Source: an uncultured Afifella sp. (lineage in GTDB: Bacteria > Pseudomonadota > Alphaproteobacteria > Rhizobiales > Afifellaceae). From it: a DNA stretch of 33,512 nucleotides. Where the stretch lies: NCBI GenBank assembly GCA_947259045.1, contig CAMYKZ010000072.1:1-33512 (forward strand), in the 5' to 3' direction. Position numbers and translations under genes: made by a program. The first letter of the stretch is position 1. Every line of letters begins with the position of its first letter. Positions 14,901 to 21,030 of the stretch are shown piece after piece. Under the pieces are notes generated by a model. The model had not been told where the DNA came from. It made no database searches and worked only from the letters and a program-made list of their open reading frames with translations.

Positions 14901-16526
14901 GAGCCGATCATTGCCGGCTCCGCCATCGAGCGTCATGTCGCCATAAGCGACAAGCAGATCGTCGCCATCGGTTGCCTGCATCACCAGGGTGGCGATATCT
15001 GTTGTCGTGAGGACAGTCCCGTCGGCGAACCGCAGTTCGCCGATCTGCGGCGCTGTTTCATAGAGGGAAACCAACTCCCGCGAACCGCCATAAATGTCAT
15101 AAACCGGCGTAAAGTGATCCTCGACCGTCAGTGTGTCGCCGCTGGTGAATTCGATGACAAGGTTGCGGCCGTCCTGCGAAAGGATGGCATCGGCAAAATC
15201 AAGCCCGGCGCCGAATTCGACAACGTCATCGGGCAAGCCCGCACTTTGCGAAATGCTGATCGTATCGTTGCCGAAACCGGCATCAAGCTGGATGGTGGCA
15301 AACTGGCCTTGCAGAAGATCGATCTGATCGTCACCGCCGCCCGGATTGATGACCACGTCGGACCAGCCGAAATAATAGAGATAATCGTCACCGGAGGTGC
15401 CGACAGTCTGCCCGAGGGACAGATCACCCATGGAAATCTCGGTTCCGTCGTCGAACCGCAACGCGTCGATTTCGTATTCGGAGAAGCTGATGGAATCGCC
15501 TGTGCCGCCAACTTCAGCGACAAATTGCCAGTAATAATAATCGAACGAGAACGTGACATCGGCCAGGCTGATGCCCTCGCCGAATTCAATGACGTCGTAT
15601 CCGCCCCAGTCGAAAACAAGGTCGGTTCCATACCCGGCGCCAAAAACATAAGTGTCATCGCCAAGGCCGCCCTCGAGCACATCATCTCCGCTTCGGCCAT
15701 CAATCCGGTCGGCGAAATCGGTTCCGAATATATAGTCGTTGAGATAGGATCCCGTCAGAGGGCCGCTGACAATTGTATCGGCAAGCGCCAGGATCTCGTC
15801 CGCGCTCAATGTGGTTCCGTCGTCAAACTCTATCGCCGAAATATAGGACCACGCGACCTGCCCGGTAATCACCACGGCATCGCCGCCGGTGCCGACGATA
15901 ATCGTCAGATTCTCAAAACTGTCGCCAGTGCGCTCAACGCCGATGTCCGCTGCCGTGATACCGGCGCCGAACCGCAATATGTTGGATTGGAAAAACTGCC
16001 CGCTTTCGTCGATCGTATCAACGCCATCACCCAGATTGAAGAGATAGGTGTCATCGCCGCCCAGGCCCTTCAGCATGTCATCGCCGCCACCGCCGGCCAT
16101 AACGTCATCGCGTGCCGTGCCGGCAATGATGTCATCGCCACTGCTCGACGTCAGGAAATAGGCGTCCATTTCGGCCGATGTGATGATCGTGCCGTCAGCA
16201 AGGTGGATTTCCTCGATCGTATATGTGTCATTGTTCAGAAACTGGTCTTCGACCGTCAGCGTATCGTCTGTTCCGGCGATTCGGATGATCAGGTCCTTGC
16301 TGTCGGGATCATCTGATCTTTCGAAGATAAGGTCACCGTATGTGATGCCGGGGCCAAAGGTGACGACGTCATGTGACGCCAGCCGCCAATTACCGGGCGC
16401 TTCATAGTTAATACTGGTATCTGTTATGACATCGTTCCCGGAGCCGATGCCAAACATGTAAGTATCGTCGCTGGTTGAGCCGATGAACCGGCTGTCTCCT
16501 GGAACGGTTTGATCAAAATCGGCCAT
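8940..16526 (-). CDS. Giant RTX protein with eleven Ig/cadherin-like tandem repeats
   Basis: A 2528-residue acidic, calcium-binding, probably secreted surface or matrix protein. Residues about 1-1300 hold RTX nonapeptide blocks (GGxGxDxhx, e.g. MAGGGGDDMLKGLGGDD) alternating with about eight haemolysin-type calcium-binding related modules (pattern GAGI..DL...R......I.I..T...L.I.DQF). Residues about 1303-2365 are eleven ~96-residue tandem repeats of the NDAPVA..D.G...DEDTAL type. A (Gly-Asn)n then (Gly-Lys)n linker follows, then more RTX nonapeptides (GGDGNDKINGG) and a hydrophobic C-terminal tail ending ADFTFI, as expected of a type I secretion signal. There is no N-terminal signal peptide, and no LapA-type retention module is evident. 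The start at 16526 has GAGGGG five bases upstream. No HlyB/HlyD/TolC genes are near, so the exporter must be elsewhere. An adhesin or biofilm role is inference. Confidence 0.93.
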   Translation of the reverse strand: MADFDQTVPGDSRFIGSTSDDTYMFGIGSGNDVITDTSINYEAPGNWRLASHDVVTFGPGITYGDLIFERSDDPDSKDLIIRIAGTDDTLTVEDQFLNNDTYTIEEIHLADGTIITSAEMDAYFLTSSSGDDIIAGTARDDVMAGGGGDDMLKGLGGDDTYLFNLGDGVDTIDESGQFFQSNILRFGAGITAADIGVERTGDSFENLTIIVGTGGDAVVITGQVAWSYISAIEFDDGTTLSADEILALADTIVSGPLTGSYLNDYIFGTDFADRIDGRSGDDVLEGGLGDDTYVFGAGYGTDLVFDWGGYDVIEFGEGISLADVTFSFDYYYWQFVAEVGGTGDSISFSEYEIDALRFDDGTEISMGDLSLGQTVGTSGDDYLYYFGWSDVVINPGGGDDQIDLLQGQFATIQLDAGFGNDTISISQSAGLPDDVVEFGAGLDFADAILSQDGRNLVIEFTSGDTLTVEDHFTPVYDIYGGSRELVSLYETAPQIGELRFADGTVLTTTDIATLVMQATDGDDLLVAYGDMTLDGGAGNDRLEGGAGDQAYVFGRGSGHDVVYETSDRSSLDQVVLTDINPSDVIFYRVDPLSSDFVIEIVDTGETLTIERDAFFGDGTAAVIEEFVFADGTVLNPSDIELAIWQSESTSGNDVFRALGYRGYFTGADGDFELPSGEGDDTFFFGAEYAYISINGTSGHDVFIPVASETFETTGSAAIGVTVSDTLYAQLEFTAVIGEIGGFQGYHLSFGSGDTSVTVASFFSNIGIYDSVDISANFQVISDDGSRMSGADIESGLVGTQTFATSADDTIFATAGNDVIDGLGGDDLIFSLDGADVIAFGVGSGNDTIGFADSSGNFGEGASGAGADILAFTGGLTIDDLSVSWEGAYYQNLVFTINSSGETVTLYERGYYDTSIGSVSFDIGPQQTVESLIDGLLASATVGDDVIVSDSDDDILDGGAGNDILVGSGGSDTYMFNAGSGRDTIIEGDNDGVDNVQFGAGIVLSDLRVERAGDSLTDLKITIVSTGATLIIQNQLTSFDVVDQYYALWSAPYGLAGVEEFRFDDGTILTADQMINLISGDDLSGTNNLSTGADGGILAGGAGDDTLNGGTGNDVYLFQRGDGHDAIEDLGGYDAVQFGETILSGDVRFSRAGNGDDLVVTIAGDAGSSLTIIDQFADPGHLVEIFKLADGTAVTWEDVQKFILAEAETAGNDTIDGFYTSDVILGGDGNDTITGHAGDDTIDGGVGTDTAVFSGAQADYDIQTVGSATIVTHLNGGADGTDTLYGIENLYFEADGSTVPVTVTGNAAPSAIDDTGLSVDEDNALVIDPAMLLGNDSDPDGDALTIVSVQDAVNGTVALDGSGNVIFTPNADYNGPASFSYTISDGDLTSTASVDLTVNPINDAPVAVADSGMSYLSFDEDTALVVGPALLTANDSDLDGDALSIVSVQDAVNGTVALDGSGNVVFTPDADYNGPASFSYTISDGDLTSTASVDLTVNPVNDAPAAADDSGMTFDEDTALILDPATLLGNDSDVDGDALTIVSVQGAVNGTVALGGSGNVVFTPDADYNGPASFTYTISDGDLTSTASVNLNVDPVNDPPVAVDDGGFATDEDTALVLDPAALLFNDIDVDGETLVITSVQDAVGGTVALDGSGNVVFTPDADYNGPASFSYTVSDGSLTSTASVDLTVDPVNDAPVAVSDSGLVTNEDTALVLDPASLLANDSDVDGDTLTIVSVQDTVGGTVALDGSGNVVFTPDPGYSGPASFSYTVSDGDLVSTASVDLSVSSVNDAPAASDDSGLATDEDIALVIDPAVLLANDTDSNGDALTIVSVQGAVNGTVALDGSGNVVFTPDADYNGPASFSYTISDGDLLSTASVGLTVDPVNDPPVAVDDNGVLAQEDTVLVLGQAALLWNDADTDGDALSIVSVQDAVNGTVMLENAGNVVFSPYIDYNGPASFTYTVSDGKTTSTATVNINVAPVNDAPVAADDSGFGVDEDTTLVLDPAVLLGNDTDVDGNVLTVVSVQGATHGTVSLDGDGRIVFVADDDYNGPATFTYTVSDGDLASTATVSLTVDPVNDPPIAIDDEGFVTDEDMPLVIDPMTLLGNDIDIDNGGLTVVSVQNGVNGTVMLDNAGNVVFTPDADYFGAASFTYTVSDGTEASTATVSLTVSAQNDAPVAVNDGGLTITMDDAATIVPSVLLGNDHDIDSDAISLASVQDAVNGTVAMDADGNVVFTPAAGYHGPAWFSYVITDGDKTSMATVELMVDDVANSAPVAVNDDGFSVEAFDILEIDPENLLANDFDPDGDPLSIVSVSAVSGGQAFLSDTGLIGFFAEPGYTGDASFTYTIQDEDGLTSEATVMVDVLPSTDVVDRGDNGNGNGNGNGNGNGNGKGKGKGADESVVGGEGDDKFNGKGGEDWISGGDGNDKINGGSGDDTIFGGAGDDVMKGGKGNDEYWFTAGDGDDLIKDFDKKSDDTIVLFDHPADSFEDVLNVSYQDGNDTIIDFGDDGSITLHNFDLANLTEADFTFI
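9343..9410 (-). repeat. Hexamer-type repeat encoding the Gly-Asn / Gly-Lys linker
   Basis: About eleven consecutive dipeptide units (Gly-Asn repeated, then Gly-Lys three times) are encoded by near-identical six-base units. The segment separates the Ig-like repeats from the C-terminal RTX block and is probably a flexible spacer. The units keep the reading frame, so slippage would change linker length without causing a frameshift. Confidence 0.75.
9437..12620 (-). repeat. Eleven tandem ~288-base repeats (Ig/cadherin-like domains)
   Basis: The protein-level unit runs from N-[DS]-[AP]-P-[VA]-A to D-x-x-[VN] and recurs eleven times with a period of about 288 bases; the second unit has three extra residues. 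The middle units are nearly identical in stretches such as ALTIVSVQ, GNVVFTPDADYNGPASF and STASVDL, while the last two in protein order are the most diverged. This pattern suggests recent unit duplication or gene conversion. Such repeats usually form stiff calcium-stabilised rods. The open frames seen on the other strand of each unit are a by-product of the repetition. Confidence 0.85.
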
Positions 16527-16910
16527 ATCAGCCCCTCAAGCCACTAAAATACAACAGGTAATGAGGAGAATAATACATTAGTAATATTGAAGCGCAATTT
16601 TCCAATAGACAGTATGTAAACATCTTAATAATATTATTCATTAGTAGAATATTGCTGCATACGATCGATTTGAATTGAAAATAATCAACAATTTTCCTGC
16701 AATTTTACACAATGTCTATTCGCCCAGGAGAATCGGAGAATTCACCTGACTTTGATCTGGCGCAATCATTTTTTGAATATTTGTGACAAATTCGACCTTT
16801 AACGAAAAGCCGTGTGTACCATCTCTTAAATGGGTTTGATCGCCACCCGGCGGTAGGACACGTTTCAGTTCAGTAATATATCGGCGCTTGCACGCAAAAG
16901 GTTTTAAATC
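16527..16910. promoter_or_regulatory. AT-rich divergent intergenic region between the RTX and SH3 genes
   Basis: This 384-base gap separates divergently transcribed genes. The left two-thirds (about 16530-16725) is strongly AT-rich against a GC-rich genome and contains the perfect 12-base palindrome AATAATATTATT at 16627-16638. Both promoters should lie here, but several boxes are possible and I do not choose one. AT-rich promoter DNA in alphaproteobacteria is often bound by MucR/Ros-type silencers, which commonly control exopolysaccharide and surface genes; that link is inference. A short minus-strand frame (16716-16958) overlaps the SH3 gene start and looks spurious. Confidence 0.5.
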
Positions 16911-19313
16911 ATGGGATCCAAGGCCAGAACCGTCACCCTTTTTGTTGCCGTCCAGCACGCACTGGTTTCATCGGCCTTCGCCTGGCCGGCGGTTACAACA
17001 GCCAATGTCAATCTGCGGTCAGGCCCGGGAACCGGCTATGCTGCAGCCCGCACGATCCGGGAGGGCACGAATCTCGACGTGACCCAATGCGATACCTCAG
17101 GCTCCTGGTGTTCGGTCAATATCGGGCAACGCAGCGGCTTCATCAGCGGCGATTACCTGAAGGCAACGGGTCTTCCCGATGACTGGCCTCGCCAGTATGC
17201 CACCGACGCCGGCGCCATGATCGTCATGCACCAGCTGCAGATCACCAACTGGGAGGGGTTTGAGACCGTCCGCGCACTCGTTGCCAGCGAATACCGGAAA
17301 ACCGATGACGCCAGGCACGAATATGGTGTCATCGAGTTTACCGCCGATACCCATGTCGACCATGATGCCGGTAATGTCCTTGTCAGCAATATCAGGGCAG
17401 CGAGCCTCAATTTTTCCACCCTTGACCGCGAAGCCCTGGCCGATCTTGCGTTGAAGGTCGGCGAAATTATCCCCGTTGATCCGCTGACCGTTTCGCTCGA
17501 CAGGATGACAGCCAACCTGGAAAATTATCAGCAGATCTCCGATATCTCCGATTTGAAGGCAGACGCGCCGCCGATATTTTTCACCGACCGGCCGGCGATC
17601 CTTGTCCAGAGTAACGGCGAAGCGGTGACGGCACCGGTGGCCGGCGTCGACGGCCTGTCGCTTGTCGTCAATTCCAACTGGGATATCCTGCGCGTTGATG
17701 CCGACGGAACGTGGTATCTGCGCGACGACACGTCGTGGCTGGCTGGAAAATCGCTGACCGGTCCGTGGGAGCCCGTCATGACGCTGCCGGCTGTGTTTTC
17801 CAAACTGCCGGCCGAAGACTGGGCGGACGCCCGCGACGCCCGCAGCGCTCCCCGTGTCTTCTATTCTGACCAGCCGGCCGAACTGATCATTACAGACGGT
17901 GAACCGGAACTGGAGCCGGTTCCCGGAACCGGGCTGCAATGGGTCAGCAACAGCGAAAGCGACCTGTTCTTTCATGAAAGCGGAAACAATTGGTACTATC
18001 TCGTCTCCGGCCGCTGGTTCCGCGCGCCGTCGCTCGACGGCCCATGGACGTTCGCGACACCGGATCTGCCTGATGATTTCCGTAACATTCCCGCCGACAA
18101 ACCGTATTATTCCGTGCGCGCCTCCGTGCCCGGGACATCGGAAAGCGAAGAAGCGCGGCTGCTTGCCAGCATTCCTGAACTGGCGCGGGTGGAAGAGGGC
18201 TCCGTCTCCGCGGAAGTCGACTATGCCGGCGATCCTGACTTTCAGCCGATTGAAGGCACAGACCTGTTTTATGCGGTCAATACCGAAGATACCGTGATCC
18301 GTGTCGAAGACAGATATTATGTTGTCCGCGACGGAATCTGGTTTGTCGGCGATACGCCCGAAGGTCCGTTCGCGGTGGCGCGCGCCGTGCCGAAAGCAGT
18401 CTATTCGATCCCACCGTCTTCGCCGGTTTACAACGTCACCTATGTGCGGATCTACCGTTCGGAGCCGGATGCGATATGGTTTGGCTATACGTCCGGCTAC
18501 CTGCATGAATATCTTGCCTGGGGAACGCTGGTCTATGGCAGCGGCTGGTATCACCGGCCCCATTGGCACCGATGGAATCGCCATCGATATCCGATCTATT
18601 TCCGCCGCCACGTCACATACGGCTGCGGAATTTACTACAATCCGGTGCGCCATGCCTTCGGGCGTTATGGCTATCATTATGGCCCCCATCGCGGCATTGG
18701 CATTGGCAAACGTTTCAACATCCGCAAGGGACGTTATGTCCGCGTCCGGCCGGCTCACCGTGACAGATACCAGAAGAACTTCGTTTCCGCCTACAATCCG
18801 GACCGCATCCTGAGCAACTCTGCGGCCGGCAATGACATTTACCGGACCTGGAAATCAAAAGGCGTGAAGCGCGGCAAGATCTGGGCTCAGGAAAACAGAC
18901 GCAATAACAGCAAAACCGCAAAGCACTGGCGCACCGGCAAAAATGCCAATGTCGGCGTGACGGGCGATGACATGTTTGCCGGCAAGGACGGCAAGGTCTA
19001 TCGCCGCAAGGACGGAAAGTGGCAGAAGCGCGATGGCACCAGATGGACAAATGCCCGTGAAACCGACGGCGATGTCAAGGCCACCAAAAAGAGCCGCAAA
19101 ACGGTCCAGCGGAAAGTGATCCGCAAAAAAGCCGCCACGGACAGGAACGTCACCCGCCAGAAGAAAACGAAATCGCATCTCCGCCGATCGCTTGACGGCC
19201 GCAAGAGTGTTAACAGGAAGGTAAACAGGAAACGGCAATCCACATCCAAACAAAGGAGCGGGCAGACCGGCAACGCGAAAAAGCGGCTTTTGCGCGACGA
19301 AAAGCGCCGATAG
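16911..19313 (+). CDS. Exported SH3b-domain protein with aromatic/His-rich and lysine/arginine-rich C-terminal regions
   Basis: An 800-residue protein with a signal peptide (about residues 1-24, ...LVSSAFA). A bacterial SH3 domain covers about residues 28-82 (ANVNLRSGPGTGY, SGSWCSVNIGQRSGFISGDYL). The middle, about 215-520, has at least three related Trp-rich units (WYLRDDTSWLAGKSLTGPWE; WYYLVSGRWFRAPSLDGPWT; YYVVRDGIWFVGDTPEGPF), each ending x-G-P-[WF]. Next comes a Tyr/His/Trp/Arg-rich segment (about 540-600, e.g. GWYHRPHWHRWNRHRYP). The last ~200 residues are very basic and low in complexity. The layout suggests an envelope protein that binds peptidoglycan or polyanions. AAAAGG lies about nine bases before the start. 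The gene is divergent from the RTX gene and may be co-regulated with it. Function unknown. Confidence 0.88.
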   Translation: MGSKARTVTLFVAVQHALVSSAFAWPAVTTANVNLRSGPGTGYAAARTIREGTNLDVTQCDTSGSWCSVNIGQRSGFISGDYLKATGLPDDWPRQYATDAGAMIVMHQLQITNWEGFETVRALVASEYRKTDDARHEYGVIEFTADTHVDHDAGNVLVSNIRAASLNFSTLDREALADLALKVGEIIPVDPLTVSLDRMTANLENYQQISDISDLKADAPPIFFTDRPAILVQSNGEAVTAPVAGVDGLSLVVNSNWDILRVDADGTWYLRDDTSWLAGKSLTGPWEPVMTLPAVFSKLPAEDWADARDARSAPRVFYSDQPAELIITDGEPELEPVPGTGLQWVSNSESDLFFHESGNNWYYLVSGRWFRAPSLDGPWTFATPDLPDDFRNIPADKPYYSVRASVPGTSESEEARLLASIPELARVEEGSVSAEVDYAGDPDFQPIEGTDLFYAVNTEDTVIRVEDRYYVVRDGIWFVGDTPEGPFAVARAVPKAVYSIPPSSPVYNVTYVRIYRSEPDAIWFGYTSGYLHEYLAWGTLVYGSGWYHRPHWHRWNRHRYPIYFRRHVTYGCGIYYNPVRHAFGRYGYHYGPHRGIGIGKRFNIRKGRYVRVRPAHRDRYQKNFVSAYNPDRILSNSAAGNDIYRTWKSKGVKRGKIWAQENRRNNSKTAKHWRTGKNANVGVTGDDMFAGKDGKVYRRKDGKWQKRDGTRWTNARETDGDVKATKKSRKTVQRKVIRKKAATDRNVTRQKKTKSHLRRSLDGRKSVNRKVNRKRQSTSKQRSGQTGNAKKRLLRDEKRR

Positions 19314-19388
19314 CGGCGGAAAACCGGCTCATGAAACATCTGCTTGACGGCAGCACGCAATGATTTTTTGCGCCCAAAACACAACAAT

Positions 19389-19403
19389 TTAACCGTCCTG
19401 TAA
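19389..19403 (+). promoter_or_regulatory. CtrA-like half-site pair upstream of the PilZ gene
   Basis: TTAA, seven bases, then GTAA resembles the alphaproteobacterial CtrA site TTAA-N7-TTAA with one mismatch, about 90 bases before the PilZ gene. CtrA often controls motility and cyclic-di-GMP genes, so the position fits, but one near-match in a GC-rich genome is weak evidence. Confidence 0.2.
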
Positions 19404-19489
19404 CTGTTTCGCGGTGTATCTGATACTGAACTATTCGACGTGTTGGGTCCAAGGGGGCTGGGGACACGCAGCTGGAACCTGAGTACGCG

Positions 19490-19771
19490 ATGTTTGGATT
19501 CAAACGGAAAAAGACCCTGGACCGCGAATCGGAACGTTTTCCAACGTTCCAGGGCGCCGAAGTCTATGGAACCAACAGCAAGTTCCGCTGCTCCGCCGTC
19601 GTGCGCGACATTTCAGAAACCGGCGCCCGGCTCCGCTTGACCAACAATGAAGTGCCGCCCGAACATGTCACGATCCGGGTAACCGGCTACGACGACAAGA
19701 TGACAGGCAAGGTATGCTGGCGCAATGATGGCGAGATCGGCATTCAGTTCGACGAAAAACTGAAGGGTTAG
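19490..19771 (+). CDS. Single-domain PilZ protein (probable cyclic-di-GMP receptor)
   Basis: A 93-residue protein that is essentially one PilZ domain. The N-terminal RxxxR motif is present as RESER (residues 12-16), followed by the second signature D-x-S-x-x-G in VVRDISETGARL. Later beta strands (VTIRVTGY, GKVCWRNDGEIGIQF) complete the barrel. With both signatures intact it probably binds cyclic-di-GMP and passes the signal to a partner, for example in motility or biofilm control. It is the only visible link to biofilm signalling near the giant RTX protein. Its TAG stop directly abuts the TAG stop of the gene converging from the other strand. Confidence 0.88.
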   Translation: MFGFKRKKTLDRESERFPTFQGAEVYGTNSKFRCSAVVRDISETGARLRLTNNEVPPEHVTIRVTGYDDKMTGKVCWRNDGEIGIQFDEKLKG

Positions 19772-20071
19772 CTAATCGTCTGACTTGAATTCGCTTCGGT
19801 TACGGCAGATATATCCGATCCAGCATTGCGGATTATCCAGCGTTGCGGCGATTGCCGGGACCGCGATTTCGTCAAACGGCTGGCACTGCAGCTGCCCCTC
19901 AACGAAACGCTCATATGTTTTTTCACCGGTCGTGAAGATAGCCGAGCCACTTTGAAACACGGTTTCACGGGCAGCAGCACAAGTCGTCGCCCGCAGATCC
20001 GTGCGCGCATCTGCAGCAGCGATGGTCAACGCCGAAATGACGCAGGCGGCGATTGGTGCGGCGCGCCTCAC
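19772..20071 (-). CDS. Small exported four-cysteine protein, last gene of the seven-gene operon
   Basis: A 99-residue protein starting at a GTG (20071) that overlaps the stop of the preceding gene by four bases (GTGA), with GAGG nine bases upstream. The N-terminus is a signal peptide (RRAAPIAACVISALTIAAADA), cut near residue 22. The mature part has four cysteines (31, 63, 83, 89), consistent with two disulphides in the periplasm. I do not recognise the family. Longer starts in this frame would run deep inside the upstream gene. As the terminal gene of the operon it may be a periplasmic accessory to the membrane proteins encoded just before it. Confidence 0.72.
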   Translation of the reverse strand: MRRAAPIAACVISALTIAAADARTDLRATTCAAARETVFQSGSAIFTTGEKTYERFVEGQLQCQPFDEIAVPAIAATLDNPQCWIGYICRNRSEFKSDD

Positions 20072-20757
20072 CCGCGCCTCTTGTCTTTCGACCGCCAGGT
20101 ATCGAGCCAGCGTTGCCAACGGTCGTAAAGGCCGGCCAGACCGGTACGCACGTCCGCGGTGGCGTCCGCCGCACTGGTCATCGCGTCGTCGAAATTCTCC
20201 TGGATATCCTCCAGCACCGGGTCGACATGACGCCTGCGGAGTTTGAGCACGAACCGCCAGATTGTTATGAACAACAGCGCCATCAGGCTCAAAAATACGA
20301 TGTTGAACCACGGAATAGGCGTAAAGTCCGGCCCTGGCACCTCTTTGATCGAAATCGCATTCGGGAACATGTCAAGGATCGTGATCCGCCAGCCATAATG
20401 GTTCACGACGAACCAGCGCGGATCGGCGCCCGTCGAAACGGAATCTTGCGCCTCCGCCTGCAGATTGCCGGAATCGAATTTGAAATACCACGGGAAACCC
20501 CAGCCGGTATCCTCGTTGCGGTACACTCTCGGTTTGCGCGACGGCCAGACCGCGTTGATAAAGCGCACGTCCCGGTTTCCGACCAGTGTACCGGCGTTTT
20601 CCTCAATCCGCTTGCGCGTATCGCCGTCCATCCGCGTGACTTCAACCCCGACAATGCGCACGACATCCTTGGAGGGGAGAAAGAAATTCAGAACCGCCGC
20701 AACAGCCAGAATACCGGCAATCAGGAACGGCCATTTGAGAAATCTGATAATATGCAT
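20068..20757 (-). CDS. DUF1523-type membrane protein
   Basis: A 229-residue protein that resembles the DUF1523 family of alphaproteobacteria. One membrane helix lies at about residues 9-27 and a second at about 150-170, followed by the positive stretch KLRRRH and a cytoplasmic amphipathic tail (about 175-229). The segment between the helices (about 30-148) should lie in the periplasm and contains the conserved-looking RNEDTGWGFPWYFKFDSGNLQA and NHYGWRI. It starts three bases after the stop of the small membrane gene and ends overlapping the four-cysteine gene. No function is established for the family; a membrane anchor for the AAA ATPase machine is one possibility. Confidence 0.85.
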   Translation of the reverse strand: MHIIRFLKWPFLIAGILAVAAVLNFFLPSKDVVRIVGVEVTRMDGDTRKRIEENAGTLVGNRDVRFINAVWPSRKPRVYRNEDTGWGFPWYFKFDSGNLQAEAQDSVSTGADPRWFVVNHYGWRITILDMFPNAISIKEVPGPDFTPIPWFNIVFLSLMALLFITIWRFVLKLRRRHVDPVLEDIQENFDDAMTSAADATADVRTGLAGLYDRWQRWLDTWRSKDKRRG

Positions 20758-20760
20758 GGG

Positions 20761-21030
20761 TCAGCCATACTCCGCCAATAAATACAGCACAATGATTGCA
20801 GCGACCGGAATGCCGTAAACCTCGATCAACAGGTTCCGTTTCAGGGATCCGTTATAGCGGTGCATGCCTTCGGCAATGAACGTCTCGCGGTCGATATCGG
20901 GATCGGGCTCGGCATCGTATTCCGATTGCAGCCTGCGTCCCTCCTCCCAGCGCTGGTAACGCGACAAGGCGATATAGACCAGGCTCAAAATCGCAAATAT
21001 CACGATCAGCCTGAAGACCCAGCCAATCAT
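20761..21030 (-). CDS. Small two-helix membrane protein
   Basis: An 89-residue protein with a helix at each end (about residues 4-22, WVFRLIVIFAILSLVYIAL, and 70-86, GIPVAAIIVLYLLA) and an acidic, charged middle (EYDAEPDPDIDRETF). The ATG at 21030 overlaps the stop of the upstream gene by one base (TGATG), so I prefer it to the ATG at 21051 inside that gene. I do not recognise the family. The coupling of its translation to the genes on both sides points to a subunit of a shared membrane complex. Confidence 0.75.
   Translation of the reverse strand: MIGWVFRLIVIFAILSLVYIALSRYQRWEEGRRLQSEYDAEPDPDIDRETFIAEGMHRYNGSLKRNLLIEVYGIPVAAIIVLYLLAEYG

Noticed and set aside
14289..16316. 675-residue open frame on the plus strand inside the giant RTX gene
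   Set aside because: It lies wholly antisense to the RTX gene, whose own frame shows clear RTX and calcium-binding motifs. Repeated GD/GN-coding triplets leave the opposite strand open by codon bias. No family features are visible in it.
16716..16958. 80-residue minus-strand frame in the AT-rich gap
   Set aside because: It overlaps the start of the SH3 gene and shows no family features. It is probably chance.
17097..18758. 553-residue minus-strand frame within the SH3-protein gene
   Set aside because: It is antisense to a gene with a signal peptide and an SH3 domain, and its translation has no recognisable motif.
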